NCBI GenBank assembly: GCA_947588995.1
Contig: CANPZI010000002.1
Location: 172,696-236,695 of the forward strand
From: an uncultured Lachnospiraceae bacterium
GTDB taxonomy: Bacteria > Bacillota > Clostridia > Lachnospirales > Lachnospiraceae
Length of the DNA: 64,000 bases
Reading direction: 5' to 3'
The translations under genes and the position numbers were made by a program. The notes under the pieces are model-generated. The model made no database searches. It was not told the DNA's origin and was given only the letters and a program-made list of their open reading frames with translations. Shown in pieces: positions 31,747-41,537 of the stretch; within the stretch, counting starts at the first letter, position 1; the number at the start of each line of letters is the position of its first letter.

Positions 31747-34700
31747 TTATTGAAAATAGGATACGCCGGACTCGAAAATTTTCAGATCCTGCTCTCCGTA
31801 TATGTTCACCGCGACGCCCTCGCCCCGTCTCTCGGAGTGGGCCATCTTGCCGAACACCCTGCCGTCCGGCGACGTGATACCCTCGATGGCGGCGTAGGAG
31901 CCGTTGATGTTCCACTCCTCGTCCATCGTGACCGCCCCCTCCGGGTCTGCGTACTGGGTCGCCACCTGTCCGTTCGCAAAGAGCCGGTCGATCCACTCTT
32001 TCGGCGCGACAAAACGTCCCTCGCCGTGGGAAGCCGGATTCACATAGGTGCCGCCGAGCTTCGCGCCCCGAAGCCAGGGGGACTTGTCGGAGACTACCTT
32101 GATATAAGCCATCTTGGAGATGTGGCGGTTGACGGTATTGAACGTCAGGGTCGGGGAGTCCTCTTTCTGCCCCGTGATCTCGCCGTTCGGCACCAGCCCC
32201 AGCTTGATCAGCGCCTGAAAACCGTTGCAGATGCCCAGCGCCAGGCCGTCCCGCTCATGAAGCAGCTTCATCACCGCCTCCCTGATCTTCTCATTCTGAA
32301 AAGCTGTGGCGAAGAACTTGGCCGAGCCGTCCGGCTCATCGCCCGCCGAGAATCCGCCGGGGAACATGATGATCTGCGCCTGCCCGATGGCTTTTCCGAA
32401 GACATCCACGCTCTCCCGGATATCCTGCGCCGTCAGGTTGCGGAACACTTTGGTCACCACATCCGCGCCCGCTCTCGCAAAGGCGGCGGCGCTGTCGTAC
32501 TCGCAGTTCGTGCCAGGAAATACCGGGATAAAGACGGTCGGTTTTGCCACTTTATGTCTGCACAGAAAGACTTCTTTCGCCTCGTAGAGGCCGGTGTCCA
32601 CCCTGCTCTTGTCCTTGCCCGCGGTGTAGGGGAACACCTTGTCCAGCCTGCCCGTCCATGCCGTCAGCGCCTCGTCCATGCCGATCCTCACATCACCGTA
32701 CGCGAAGACGGGCTCCGCCGTCACCGTGCCGACGACCGTATAGGCAAGGCCGCTCTCCTTAAGGCCGTCCACAGCCTCCGGCGGCATCTCCGCCAGGATC
32801 TCGCCGATCCCGTTGTCAAACAAATCCTGTGCCGCGAGGCCCCTCTCCATTGTCACACCAAACTTATTGCCAAAAGCCATCCTGCTGACTGCCGCCGCCA
32901 CGCCTTTGGCGTCCAGCGCGTAGGCGGATAAAATCTTGTTCTGCGACATCAATGCCAGAATATGGTCATAGACTTTCATGACATTTTCATATACGGGCAG
33001 ATCGTATTCGTCTCTGGCAATGCGGAAACGCACCAGCCTGCTGCCCGCCTTTTTCAGCTCCGGGCTGACAATATCGCCCTGCTTCGCGATATCCACCGCG
33101 AAAGATACCAGCGTGGGCGGCACGTCGATGTCATTGAACGTGCCGGACATGGAATCCTTGCCGCCGATGGCGGGCAGTCCGTAGCCCATCTGCGCATCGT
33201 AAGCGCCCAGCAGCGCCGCAAAGGGCTGGCTCCAGCGGTGCGGCTCCTCCGTCATCCGCCGGAAATACTCCTGAAAGGTAAAGCGGATCTTCCTGTAATC
33301 TCCGCCGTTCGCCACAATCTTCGCCATCGATTCCGTCACCGCATAGATCGCGCCGTGGTACGGGCTCCAGGAGGACAGGTACGGGTCGAAACCGTAACTC
33401 ATCATCGTCACGGTGTCCGTCTTCCCCTCCAGGACAGGGAGCTTCGCGACCATGGCCTGTGTCTCCGTGAGCTGATATTTCCCGCCGTAGGGCATGTATA
33501 CGCTGCCCGCGCCGATGGAGGCGTCGAACATCTCCACCAGACCTTTCTGGGAGCACACATTCAGATCACTCAGAAGAGACAGCCATGCTCTCTTCACATC
33601 GCCTTTTTCAAGCGCCTCCCGCACCGCCGGCACCGCAATCTTTTTAAGATAATTCTCTCTCTCGTCGGGCATATCCACCGCCACGCCCGTCTCCTGATGT
33701 GCGCCGTTGGTATCGAGGAAAGCCCTCGCAATATTGACGATCTCCCTGCCGCGCCACTTAAGCACCAGCCTGGGTTCTTTCGTCACCACCGCAACCTCCA
33801 CGGCCTCCAGGTTCTCCTCCGCGGCATAGCCCAGAAACGCCTGCACGTCCCGCGGGGCGACCACTACCGCCATCCGCTCCTGAGACTCGGAGATGGCCAG
33901 CTCCGTGCCGTCCAGACCGGCATATTTTTTCGGCACTTTGTCGAGGTCTACCGTAAGCCCGTCCGCCAGCTCACCGATGGCCACGGAAACACCGCCGGCG
34001 CCAAAATCGTTGCACTTCTTGATGAGGCGGCTGACCTCCGCGCGCCGAAACAGCCTCTGGATCTTGCGCTCCGTGGGCGCGTTGCCTTTCTGCACCTCCG
34101 CGCCACACGTCTCGATCGAACTCTCCGTGTGCACCTTGGAGGAGCCCGTCGCACCGCCGCAGCCGTCGCGCCCGGTCCTGCCGCCTAACAGGATAATGAT
34201 ATCTCCCGGATCGGAAGTCTCACGGATGACATTCTTTCTCGGCGCCGCGCCCATGACCGCGCCGATCTCCATGCGCTTCGCCACGTAGTTGGGGTGATAA
34301 ATCTCTTTGACCAGTCCGGTCGCCAGTCCGATCTGGTTGCCGTAGGAAGAATAGCCGGCCGCCGCGCCGCGCACCAGCTTCTTCTGGGACAGCTTACCCT
34401 TGAGCGTGTCCGCCACCGGAACGGTGGGGTCCGCCGCGCCCGTGACGCGCATCGCCTGATACACATAGCCGCGCCCGGAGAGCGGATCGCGGATCGCGCC
34501 GCCCAGACAGGTAGCCGCGCCGCCGAAAGGTTCAATCTCCGTCGGGTGGTTGTGCGTCTCGTTCTTGAAGAAGACGAGCCACTCCTCCGTCTCCTTTCTG
34601 TCGCCGTAATCCATCTCGACGGGAACGACCACCGAGCAGGCGTTGATCTCGTCGGACTGTTCCATATCCTCCAGTTTCCCGTCTTTCTTTAATTTGCGCA

Positions 34701-35547
34701 TCGCCATCAGCGCCAGATCCATCAGGCAGACGAACTTGTCCTGCCGGCCGGCATAGATCTCGTCCCTGACGGCGAGATAATTCTCATAAGTATCCCTGAT
34801 CGGCTTCTGATAAAAGCCGTCCGCAAACGTGACATCGGTAAGCTCCGTGGAGAACGTCGTGTGCCTGCAGTGATCCGACCAGTAGGTGTCGAGCACGCGA
34901 ATCTCCGTCATGGTCGGATCTCTGTGCTCCTCGTCCCTGTAATACTTCTGGATATGCAGAAAATCCCTGAACGTCATCGCCAGGCCGAGGGAATCATACA
35001 GCTTCCGAAGCTCCGCCTCCGGCATACCCGCAAATCCCTGAAAAACAGCCACATCGACAGGTTCGTCATATTTTGTGACAAGTGTGTCAGGCTTGACCAT
35101 ATCCGTCTCACGGGAATCCACGGGGTTGATACAGTAGGCCTTGATCTTCGCGAAATCATCATCGGAGATATCGCCGGTGATCAGATAGGTGGTCGCCGTC
35201 CTGATGAGCGGTTCCTCATCCTCCCGCAGAAACTTCACACACTGCACCGCGGAATCCGCCCGCTGGTCGAACTGCCCCGGCAGGAATTCCACGCTGAACA
35301 CCCTGCCGTCCGCCGGAACCTCTATCGTCTCCTCATACAGGATATCGACCGGCGGCTCGCTGAACACGGTGCGGCACGCTTTCGCAAAGATCTCCGGGGA
35401 CAGGTTCTCCACGTCATAGCGGATGAAGACCCGCACCCCTTTCACGCCGCTCACGCCCAGATAACCGGCGATCTCCTCCCTGAGCTCTTTCGCCCTGACC
35501 GCAAAGGCCTCTTTCTTCTCCACATAGATGCGCTTCACATTTCCCAT
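31747..35547 (-). CDS. purL: Phosphoribosylformylglycinamidine synthase, single-chain
   Basis: 1,266 residues: the large fused FGAM synthase, with N-terminal PurS-like segment, two AIRS-type ATP domains (HNHPTEIEPFGGAATCLGGAIRD; YSSYGNQIGLATG; GGRTGRDGCGGATGSSK; GGKDSMSGTFND) and a C-terminal class I glutaminase (FIPVFPGTNCEYDSA; nucleophile in LALGICNGFQALIKLGL; NPASHGEGRF). Fourth purine-pathway step. Start MGNVKRIYVEKKE has GGAGAG 6 nt before. It lies 33 nt behind the TetR gene on the same strand, so transcription may be shared. Confidence 0.97.
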   Translation of the reverse strand: MGNVKRIYVEKKEAFAVRAKELREEIAGYLGVSGVKGVRVFIRYDVENLSPEIFAKACRTVFSEPPVDILYEETIEVPADGRVFSVEFLPGQFDQRADSAVQCVKFLREDEEPLIRTATTYLITGDISDDDFAKIKAYCINPVDSRETDMVKPDTLVTKYDEPVDVAVFQGFAGMPEAELRKLYDSLGLAMTFRDFLHIQKYYRDEEHRDPTMTEIRVLDTYWSDHCRHTTFSTELTDVTFADGFYQKPIRDTYENYLAVRDEIYAGRQDKFVCLMDLALMAMRKLKKDGKLEDMEQSDEINACSVVVPVEMDYGDRKETEEWLVFFKNETHNHPTEIEPFGGAATCLGGAIRDPLSGRGYVYQAMRVTGAADPTVPVADTLKGKLSQKKLVRGAAAGYSSYGNQIGLATGLVKEIYHPNYVAKRMEIGAVMGAAPRKNVIRETSDPGDIIILLGGRTGRDGCGGATGSSKVHTESSIETCGAEVQKGNAPTERKIQRLFRRAEVSRLIKKCNDFGAGGVSVAIGELADGLTVDLDKVPKKYAGLDGTELAISESQERMAVVVAPRDVQAFLGYAAEENLEAVEVAVVTKEPRLVLKWRGREIVNIARAFLDTNGAHQETGVAVDMPDERENYLKKIAVPAVREALEKGDVKRAWLSLLSDLNVCSQKGLVEMFDASIGAGSVYMPYGGKYQLTETQAMVAKLPVLEGKTDTVTMMSYGFDPYLSSWSPYHGAIYAVTESMAKIVANGGDYRKIRFTFQEYFRRMTEEPHRWSQPFAALLGAYDAQMGYGLPAIGGKDSMSGTFNDIDVPPTLVSFAVDIAKQGDIVSPELKKAGSRLVRFRIARDEYDLPVYENVMKVYDHILALMSQNKILSAYALDAKGVAAAVSRMAFGNKFGVTMERGLAAQDLFDNGIGEILAEMPPEAVDGLKESGLAYTVVGTVTAEPVFAYGDVRIGMDEALTAWTGRLDKVFPYTAGKDKSRVDTGLYEAKEVFLCRHKVAKPTVFIPVFPGTNCEYDSAAAFARAGADVVTKVFRNLTAQDIRESVDVFGKAIGQAQIIMFPGGFSAGDEPDGSAKFFATAFQNEKIREAVMKLLHERDGLALGICNGFQALIKLGLVPNGEITGQKEDSPTLTFNTVNRHISKMAYIKVVSDKSPWLRGAKLGGTYVNPASHGEGRFVAPKEWIDRLFANGQVATQYADPEGAVTMDEEWNINGSYAAIEGITSPDGRVFGKMAHSERRGEGVAVNIYGEQDLKIFESGVSYFQ

Positions 35548-35580
35548 GCTGTTCTCTCCTTCAAGTCCCTGTCCTCTATT

Positions 35581-36261
35581 CTATACTTCGACGAGCAGAC
35601 CTTCCATAATATAGGCAAGCTGCCCGTCCACCATCTTCTCCGTGATGCCAAACGTTCTGGCGTTGATCTTTAAGCCCTCCAGCACATACATGATATTTGC
35701 CGCCGCCTCTTTCGGATCTTCGCAATAGAACTCCCCGCTTGCCATACCTGTCTTAATCAGCTTTTCCAGCACCCTGACACCCGCGTCAAACTGCCGGCGC
35801 AGCATGTTGTTTTTGTCGGTCGATCCGTTGGCAAAAAAATATTCATAGACCGCAACGGTCAAACTGTCTTTCTGCTGCAGCAGCTCTTTTTTCTGCTCCT
35901 TGAGAAAGAGCGTCAGGATGTCCGCCGCCGTGTCCTCCTCGGAGATATGGCCGGTGAAGAGATCGTCCGTCTCCTGCGCCTCCATCGACAAAAGCTCCAG
36001 GAATATCTGCTCCGTGCTGTCGAAGTACAAATACAGGCCGCCCCTGCTGATCTCACAGGCCTCCACGATGTCTTTCATCGTCACGCCCTTAAACCCTTTC
36101 TCGGCAAATACTTTCCGCGCCGTATCTAAGATATACTTTTTTTTCTGTGCTGATTTCTCACCCATGCCGCCGTTTTTCCTTTTCTTATGCTCTTTACTCT
36201 CATCGCCCGCGCCGCCTGTGCGCCGCCGCGCTTTGCCGGCCCGCAGCCGCCGTTCTCCCAT
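35581..36261 (-). CDS. TetR-family transcriptional regulator
   Basis: N-terminal HTH clearly TetR-type: KKKYILDTARKVFAEKGFKGVTMKDIVEACEISRGGLYLYFDSTEQIFLELL. C-terminal ligand domain (FFANGSTDKNNMLRRQFDAGVRVLEKLIKTG) not assignable to a ligand. Two starts are possible: 36261, three nt after the upstream stop with AGGA in place, giving a basic 32-residue extension; or 36165 (MGEKSAQKKK), closer to family length. An operator-like palindrome lies in the promoter of the two-gene unit. Confidence 0.88.
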   Translation of the reverse strand: MGERRLRAGKARRRTGGAGDESKEHKKRKNGGMGEKSAQKKKYILDTARKVFAEKGFKGVTMKDIVEACEISRGGLYLYFDSTEQIFLELLSMEAQETDDLFTGHISEEDTAADILTLFLKEQKKELLQQKDSLTVAVYEYFFANGSTDKNNMLRRQFDAGVRVLEKLIKTGMASGEFYCEDPKEAAANIMYVLEGLKINARTFGITEKMVDGQLAYIMEGLLVEV

Positions 36262-36264
36262 GCC

Positions 36265-36735
36265 TTATCCTATAGGCTTATCCCAGAACTCTATGATCTC
36301 TTTCATCCTGCGCACCACATCCAGAAAGATTCGATTGGTCACCGCCTCCGTCCACATGCGCCCTTTCGTCATGCCGCCCAGAACGTACTTTGACAGGATC
36401 CCTTTCAGGACGTTCATCTCCCTGATATCCGCACGGGAGATGGCTTTCAGCTCATCCTGCAGCGTTCTGATCCTGTAGCGGGAATAAATGTAGGGATAGT
36501 TCCTGTCAATCAGGCTCGTCTGCTGCACTTCCTTAATAAAGCTCATCAGCGTGCCGTCGTATACCGGGAACGTAATGGAGTGCTCCCTGATGCCGTTGTC
36601 TCCGAACATCTCGGACACGCCGCCGCCCGCCGCCGCTTTTTCCTCCAGCCAGGGCAGATAGCGGATCAGCCTCTCCACGTCCGGCTTGTATGTGCCCACG
36701 ACCTGCCGCCTGTATTCGATATCTTCATGTTCCAT
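36265..36735 (-). CDS. Uncharacterised conserved protein (156 residues)
   Basis: Begins MEHEDIEYRRQVVGTYKPDVERLIRYLPWLEEKAAAGGG and ends MKEIIEFWDKPIG. Soluble, no membrane segment or signal. I do not recognise a family with certainty. AAGGAG precedes the start region; ATGs at 36735 and 36744 are both possible. It is followed after 3 nt by the TetR gene, so the two are translationally coupled, which suggests a regulator-partner relation. Confidence 0.7.
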   Translation of the reverse strand: MEHEDIEYRRQVVGTYKPDVERLIRYLPWLEEKAAAGGGVSEMFGDNGIREHSITFPVYDGTLMSFIKEVQQTSLIDRNYPYIYSRYRIRTLQDELKAISRADIREMNVLKGILSKYVLGGMTKGRMWTEAVTNRIFLDVVRRMKEIIEFWDKPIG

Positions 36736-36869
36736 CGCTGCCATCACTCCTTGTGCCCGTGAATCCGCCGGCCAAAGAATCGTCCGCGGGCAGGCTCTCT
36801 TCGTCCGCCCCGATTCCCGGCATCATGCGTCCCGCGGGTGCTTCGCGCCCGCAAGCTAAGCCTGCGTCG

Positions 36870-36897
36870 ATTATAGCACACTTTTGTAAAAAGTGCT
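36870..36897 (-). promoter_or_regulatory. Promoter with palindromic operator of the TetR unit
   Basis: Extended -10 TGCTATAAT (TATAAT at 36870-36875, minus strand) is followed upstream by the palindrome ACTTTTGTAAAAAGT (36880-36894) within AGCAC...GTGCT, and by an outer pair CGATTAT / ATAATCG. Position between -10 and -35 fits a repressor site. Confidence 0.5.
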
Positions 36898-36982
36898 GTA
36901 CAAAATAATCGCAGACTTCTTATGCACTTTGCCCGAATTTCCGCCGGGTCCGCCCGAATCTGCGTCTTTCCCGCTTTCTTTC

Positions 36983-37011
36983 TTGTTTTTGCCGCCCGTT
37001 CGTAGTACACT
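36983..37011 (+). promoter_or_regulatory. Promoter of the cNMP-binding-domain gene
   Basis: TTGTTT (36983-36988), 17-nt spacer, TACACT (37006-37011), 29 nt before the start codon; RBS AAGGGGG. Confidence 0.6.
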
Positions 37012-37040
37012 AAAAGAATAGCGATAAGGGGGTTATAGAT

Positions 37041-39302
37041 ATGGCTGTAAAAGAATATCCTGCGGGAAAAATACTGGCACAGAGCGGTCAGGCGATCAGC
37101 GCGCTGCACGTGATCGCGGGCGGCAGTGTGCGCGCTTCCTATCCGGGCGGCGAATTCTATCTGAAAAAGGGGGATGTCATCGGCGTCTGCGAGCTGTCCT
37201 ACGATTCCTATCTGATCACCTATCAGGCGGAAGACAAGGTTTCCATCGCTTCCTACGCCTACTCCGCCGAGCAGCTTCCCAAAATGCTGGGAAACGCCGA
37301 GATGGCCGGATATATCATCGCGTCCATGTTCCGGCAGCTGCAGGAAATCCTGGACCAGTACGAGCTGGCGACCTTTGACTGCGACAATTTCTATCACTAT
37401 CTGATGAACAGCTATGAAGAGTACCGCTCGCTGTGTCAAAAGCGCGGGATCTCCGCCAGAGCCCTGCCCGGTCTGGAGACGTTAAACGCCCTCGTTCTGG
37501 AGGAGGACATCGACAGCTGGACGGGCGGCTACTACACACAGCTGCGCGCCCTCGTCTCGTCGAAACCCGTCAGGGAGCAGGGTGCGGATTTTCTGCGCGG
37601 CCTGCTGATGAAGACAAGCCGGGACGTACACGAGATTCTCTCCGTGTGCCGTGCCCTCTACGACTATAAATCCGATATCACGAATCTGCTGATGAGCGAA
37701 AACCGGCTGGATTTCTTCGATCTCTATGCCAGCCTGCTCTATAAGATCGGCCCTCACGCGGACGAGTCCACCGGCGTGATCGCCGCCATCTCCAAGATGA
37801 TGATCCAGCTGGAGAGCCAGCCCTCCATCGACAGGGAGATGTACAAAGCCCGCGTGGCGGAGTACAAGGAACGTCTCGCCGATCTGGATAAATTCACGGA
37901 AGAAACCGCGGCGGACGGCGGCAAGCCGCAGGATGTGCCGGAAATCCACGATTCCCTGAATACGATCCTGTCCTATGCACAGATGGCGGAGGAAGAGGCG
38001 AACGAGTTCCGCACCGCCGTGCACAGCTACCGCAAGATGAGCGACAAAAACGCCTCGGACGACGCTTCGCGGAAACTGCGCCTGCACATCACCAAGATGT
38101 TCTATCAGATCTACGAAAAAGCATTCCTGCGGAGCCTGAAAGACTTCGCAGCGCCGAAAGTGGTGCAGATGTTCCTCAACTTCGGCTATATGGACGAACA
38201 GCTGGCAGGCATGGAGAACGCGGCCTATCTGTATTCTGTCGTGGACAAACTTCCCTCCGACCCGTCCAGAGGCGTCTACACGATCTACGAGTGGCTGCGC
38301 GCCATCTATGACGGCAAAAAGGCGCCGAGCCGCAATGAGTTCGACACCGACTATCAGGCCTATGTGCATGAGCTGAAGATATCCGGCAAGATCAAGGCAT
38401 CCGAGGAAGCCTCGATGCTAAAAGACACGGAGAAGCAGGTACTCTTCGAGCTGCACAACATGTTCCAGTCGGGCAACAAGATCACTTTTGGGCGCATCAG
38501 CAGCTTCTGCCCGCTCTTCTCGGAGCACAACATCCTGAAAGATCTGGAGAACTCCCTCGTCTCCGCCGACAAAGTGGAGGAAACGTTCCGCCAGGTCCGC
38601 GCCGTGGACTTCAGCGCCTACTACCGCGATATGATCTACACCAACCAGAAGCTCGGCATCGGCAAGGAAGAAATCAGCGTGGAGATCCTGCCCGATCTGA
38701 TCCTGATGCCAAACGTAGGCGTCCGGGGCGTCATGTGGCAGGAAATCGAAGGGCGCAAACGCACGACCCCGGCCCGCATGATGATTTCCATCTTCCAGAT
38801 GGAGGATCTGACCAATATCCTGGTCCGTCTCACCGGCGATTTCCGCTGGGAGATGTGCAAGCGCGTGCAGGGCGCGAGATGGAACGACATCTCCGAGCCC
38901 TCTCTCACGAGCCGCTACTTCGACTATATCCAGTTCTACAAGAAAAATCGCGATCTCTCCGCCGACGCCAAGGACAAGATCAAGCTCAATATGCAGAAAG
39001 CCAAGAACAGCTTCAAGGAAATGTTCATCCGCGACTACACGTCGTGGGTACTCTATGAGGGCGCCGGTTCGCCCCGCCTGAACAAGATTGCCCGCTCGAT
39101 CCTGTTCGACTTCTGTCCGTTCTCCAGGGTGATCCGTGACAAGCTGAAAGCGAACCCGCTCTACAAGGAGACGATGGATCGCTACGACATCAAACTGGCC
39201 CAGCATATCCATCACTACGACAACCTGTTCCAGAAGCTTCACAACATCGGCGCGGAGATTCCACAGGAACTTCAGGCCCAGCGTGATTATCTGAATATGT
39301 GA
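37041..39302 (+). CDS. Cyclic nucleotide-binding-domain protein, 753 residues
   Basis: Residues 1-110 resemble a Crp-type cNMP-binding beta roll (KEYPAGKILAQSGQAISALHVIAGGSVRASYPGGEFYLKKGDVIGVCELSYDS). The rest, about 640 residues, is mostly helical with no HTH, kinase or membrane segment visible and is not recognised. It ends ...GAEIPQELQAQRDYLNM. The gene is monocistronic and transcribed away from the TetR unit. A sensor or scaffold protein is plausible; ligand binding is uncertain because the phosphate-binding cassette is not clearly conserved. Confidence 0.7.
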   Translation: MAVKEYPAGKILAQSGQAISALHVIAGGSVRASYPGGEFYLKKGDVIGVCELSYDSYLITYQAEDKVSIASYAYSAEQLPKMLGNAEMAGYIIASMFRQLQEILDQYELATFDCDNFYHYLMNSYEEYRSLCQKRGISARALPGLETLNALVLEEDIDSWTGGYYTQLRALVSSKPVREQGADFLRGLLMKTSRDVHEILSVCRALYDYKSDITNLLMSENRLDFFDLYASLLYKIGPHADESTGVIAAISKMMIQLESQPSIDREMYKARVAEYKERLADLDKFTEETAADGGKPQDVPEIHDSLNTILSYAQMAEEEANEFRTAVHSYRKMSDKNASDDASRKLRLHITKMFYQIYEKAFLRSLKDFAAPKVVQMFLNFGYMDEQLAGMENAAYLYSVVDKLPSDPSRGVYTIYEWLRAIYDGKKAPSRNEFDTDYQAYVHELKISGKIKASEEASMLKDTEKQVLFELHNMFQSGNKITFGRISSFCPLFSEHNILKDLENSLVSADKVEETFRQVRAVDFSAYYRDMIYTNQKLGIGKEEISVEILPDLILMPNVGVRGVMWQEIEGRKRTTPARMMISIFQMEDLTNILVRLTGDFRWEMCKRVQGARWNDISEPSLTSRYFDYIQFYKKNRDLSADAKDKIKLNMQKAKNSFKEMFIRDYTSWVLYEGAGSPRLNKIARSILFDFCPFSRVIRDKLKANPLYKETMDRYDIKLAQHIHHYDNLFQKLHNIGAEIPQELQAQRDYLNM

Positions 39303-39541
39303 TGTCCGGCGCTGTACGATTAAACATATAGAATTCATTTGAAATCAAAATATTTTTAATTGGGCAGTGTATTTCAAGCAGAATAAACGTTTTTTAGTAT
39401 AGTTTCGCTAATATAGTTTTATTCTTATGCAATATAATTGTAGACGGTGTCGAAAAAAGAGATTATAGTATAGTTAGACTTGATCACGGAAGTCAAGTCG
39501 AGTTATAGCAATTCCGGAAGAATTCCCCTTTTACACAAGCG
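39303..39541. other. AT-rich non-coding stretch
   Basis: Roughly 240 nt far richer in A+T than the surroundings, with repeated TATAGT-type words and an inverted repeat GACTTGA / TCAAGTC (39477-39499). No ORF of substance and no known RNA family seen; could be a degenerate remnant. Confidence 0.5.
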
Positions 39542-39570
39542 AAAACCTCGAAGCAAGTCTTCGAGGTTTT
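39542..39570. terminator. Bidirectional terminator
   Basis: Perfect 12-bp stem AAAACCTCGAAG / CTTCGAGGTTTT with 5-nt loop and T/A-runs on both sides, between convergent genes at 39302 and 39644. It can serve both. Confidence 0.85.
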
Positions 39571-39643
39571 TGCTTGCCGTTCTTTCAGAAGCCGGTTTTC
39601 GGCAGGACCGCGGGCCGTCCCACCGCGCCCGCCGGCACCGACA

Positions 39644-41407
39644 TCACTTTAACACCAGCACGGCGTACGCCGGCATCGTGGCCGAAGCCCCCTCCACAAT
39701 CGCCTGTTCTTCCCCGGTGAGAAGTGCGCCCCGCACCTGCGTCGAGTCTTCCACCGTGTGTCCGTTCAGCTCCACACCGCTTAAGTCCACAGTCTGTGAC
39801 TCGGCTCCCGTATTGAACACAAGAAGCACTTCCGAACCCTCATAAACTTTTTTCAGCACACACACACTGTCGTTCGAGACATCCGCGAGATATTCCGCTT
39901 TCCCTCTGGCGATCTCCGGATTCTGGTTTCGGATTTTGATCGCTTTCTTATAATAATGGTAGATGGAGGACGGATCATTCGTCTGTTCGGCCAGGCTGTC
40001 GTACTTCATCTCGAAGTCTTCCATATCCGCCGGGCCATCACACATACCGTCCGCATTTTCGTCTTTGCTCCAGTACATCGGCGCGCGCTTGTTCTCGTCT
40101 TTGCCGGATCCTTTCATGCCCAGTTCTTCGCCATAGTAGACGAATGCCGAACCGCTCATCAGAAGATTCATGGCTCCCGCCATCTTCACGCGGCTCTCCC
40201 CGTTCTCCCCGGCATAGTAGCCCGCGCTGCGCGCCATGTCGTGATTCGTGTAAAAAGGAGCGTCGATGTAGTTTTCGTTATACTGTCCGAACATCTCGTC
40301 CAGCGACGCGACGGCCTCCCCGTAGCGGGCTGCCGGCGAGCCGTTCAGTGTCTTGGCGATCACGCCCTCCGCCCCCGCGAAGTGGAAGTCAAACAGGCTG
40401 TCGATGCCGCTTTCATAGAATTCTGCATAGGCATTCAGGTTGAGCCACGCCTCCCCCACCAGGTAAGCGTCCGCTTTCTGAGATTTGACCGTATCGGTCA
40501 ACCATGTCAGGAAAGCGATGCTGTCAGGCGCACTGTCACTGTAATACTCTTTCACCGCGTCGAGCCGGAAACCGCCCACACCCATATCCAGCCAGTAGCG
40601 CGTAATCTTCGCGATCTCTTCCCGCAGTGCCTCGCAGTCCAGATTCAGGTCGGGCATTCCCTCCCAGAAACGCGCCTCATAGTACCAGTCTGTCCCCGAC
40701 ACGGGGCTGTAGCCGGACTGCGGCTCTTTCGTGAAATGATAATAGTCGAAATACGGGCAGTCCGCCGCGCTCGGCTCGGCGTCCCCCAGCTCCCGCAGAT
40801 AGGCGCATGCCTCCTGAAACCATGGATGCTCGGAGGAGGTATGGTTCAGCACCAGATCCATGATGACCCGAATGCCTCTCTCGCCGCAGGCCGCGAGAAG
40901 CGCTTGGAAATCTTCCGTCGAGCCGTAGGCGGGATCGATCCCATAATAGTCCGTCACATCGTACTTGTGATAGGTGGGCGAGGGATTGACCGGCATCAGC
41001 CAGATCCCGTTGCAGCCCAGATCCGTGTCCGTCGTATCGTCCCCGTCATTGATGTAGTCCAGCCTGGACAGAAGCCCCGGCAGATCGCCGATGCCGTCCC
41101 CGTCGCTGTCGCAGAAAGAGTAGACGAACACCTCATAGTAGGTGCGGTAGTTGTCGTCGATCATCTGCAGGGGAATCGTGTCCGTGATGTCGGGCACTTC
41201 CGCGGCGGCCTGTTCCGTCTCCTGCGTCCCGGCAGACGCGTCCTGTGACTGCTCTGCGGCGGCCTCCGCGCCCGCCGCCTGTCCCGCCGCAGGGTCGCTT
41301 TCCGGCGCCGTCTGTCCGCTGCCGGCACTTCCGCAGGCAGTCATGACCAACATGGTCAATGCAAGGCACGCCGCGGTGCGGCGCCTGATTCTGTCGTAAC
41401 GTATCAT
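39644..41407 (-). CDS. GH13 alpha-amylase-family surface lipoprotein
   Basis: 587 residues. Lipobox VMTAC with Cys25, then an Ala/Gln/Glu-rich linker. The GH13 barrel shows all signature regions: DLVLNHTS, GFRLDAVKEYY (nucleophile Asp), YLVGEAWL (acid/base Glu) and YTNHDMARS (His-Asp). A calcium-site-like DSDGDGIGDL is present near the start, as in oligo-1,6-glucosidase and neopullulanase-like enzymes. Likely hydrolyses alpha-glucans at the cell surface. Last gene behind the binding protein and permeases, 130 nt after them. Confidence 0.93.
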   Translation of the reverse strand: MIRYDRIRRRTAACLALTMLVMTACGSAGSGQTAPESDPAAGQAAGAEAAAEQSQDASAGTQETEQAAAEVPDITDTIPLQMIDDNYRTYYEVFVYSFCDSDGDGIGDLPGLLSRLDYINDGDDTTDTDLGCNGIWLMPVNPSPTYHKYDVTDYYGIDPAYGSTEDFQALLAACGERGIRVIMDLVLNHTSSEHPWFQEACAYLRELGDAEPSAADCPYFDYYHFTKEPQSGYSPVSGTDWYYEARFWEGMPDLNLDCEALREEIAKITRYWLDMGVGGFRLDAVKEYYSDSAPDSIAFLTWLTDTVKSQKADAYLVGEAWLNLNAYAEFYESGIDSLFDFHFAGAEGVIAKTLNGSPAARYGEAVASLDEMFGQYNENYIDAPFYTNHDMARSAGYYAGENGESRVKMAGAMNLLMSGSAFVYYGEELGMKGSGKDENKRAPMYWSKDENADGMCDGPADMEDFEMKYDSLAEQTNDPSSIYHYYKKAIKIRNQNPEIARGKAEYLADVSNDSVCVLKKVYEGSEVLLVFNTGAESQTVDLSGVELNGHTVEDSTQVRGALLTGEEQAIVEGASATMPAYAVLVLK

Positions 41408-41537
41408 CTCGGATTCTCCTCTTCTTATATTGTGTTATCTGTAAGATATGCGATACAGCAAGTGCAGACCGCCATCCGACAGCCTGCACGCATTTTTATT
41501 GCTTATACACTTACCGCCGCGCACGGCCGCACAGTCA

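Noticed and set aside
30419..31996. Extended start for carA reaching into purL
   Set aside because: The family start at 31615 has its own RBS and promoter; the extension has no homologous content.
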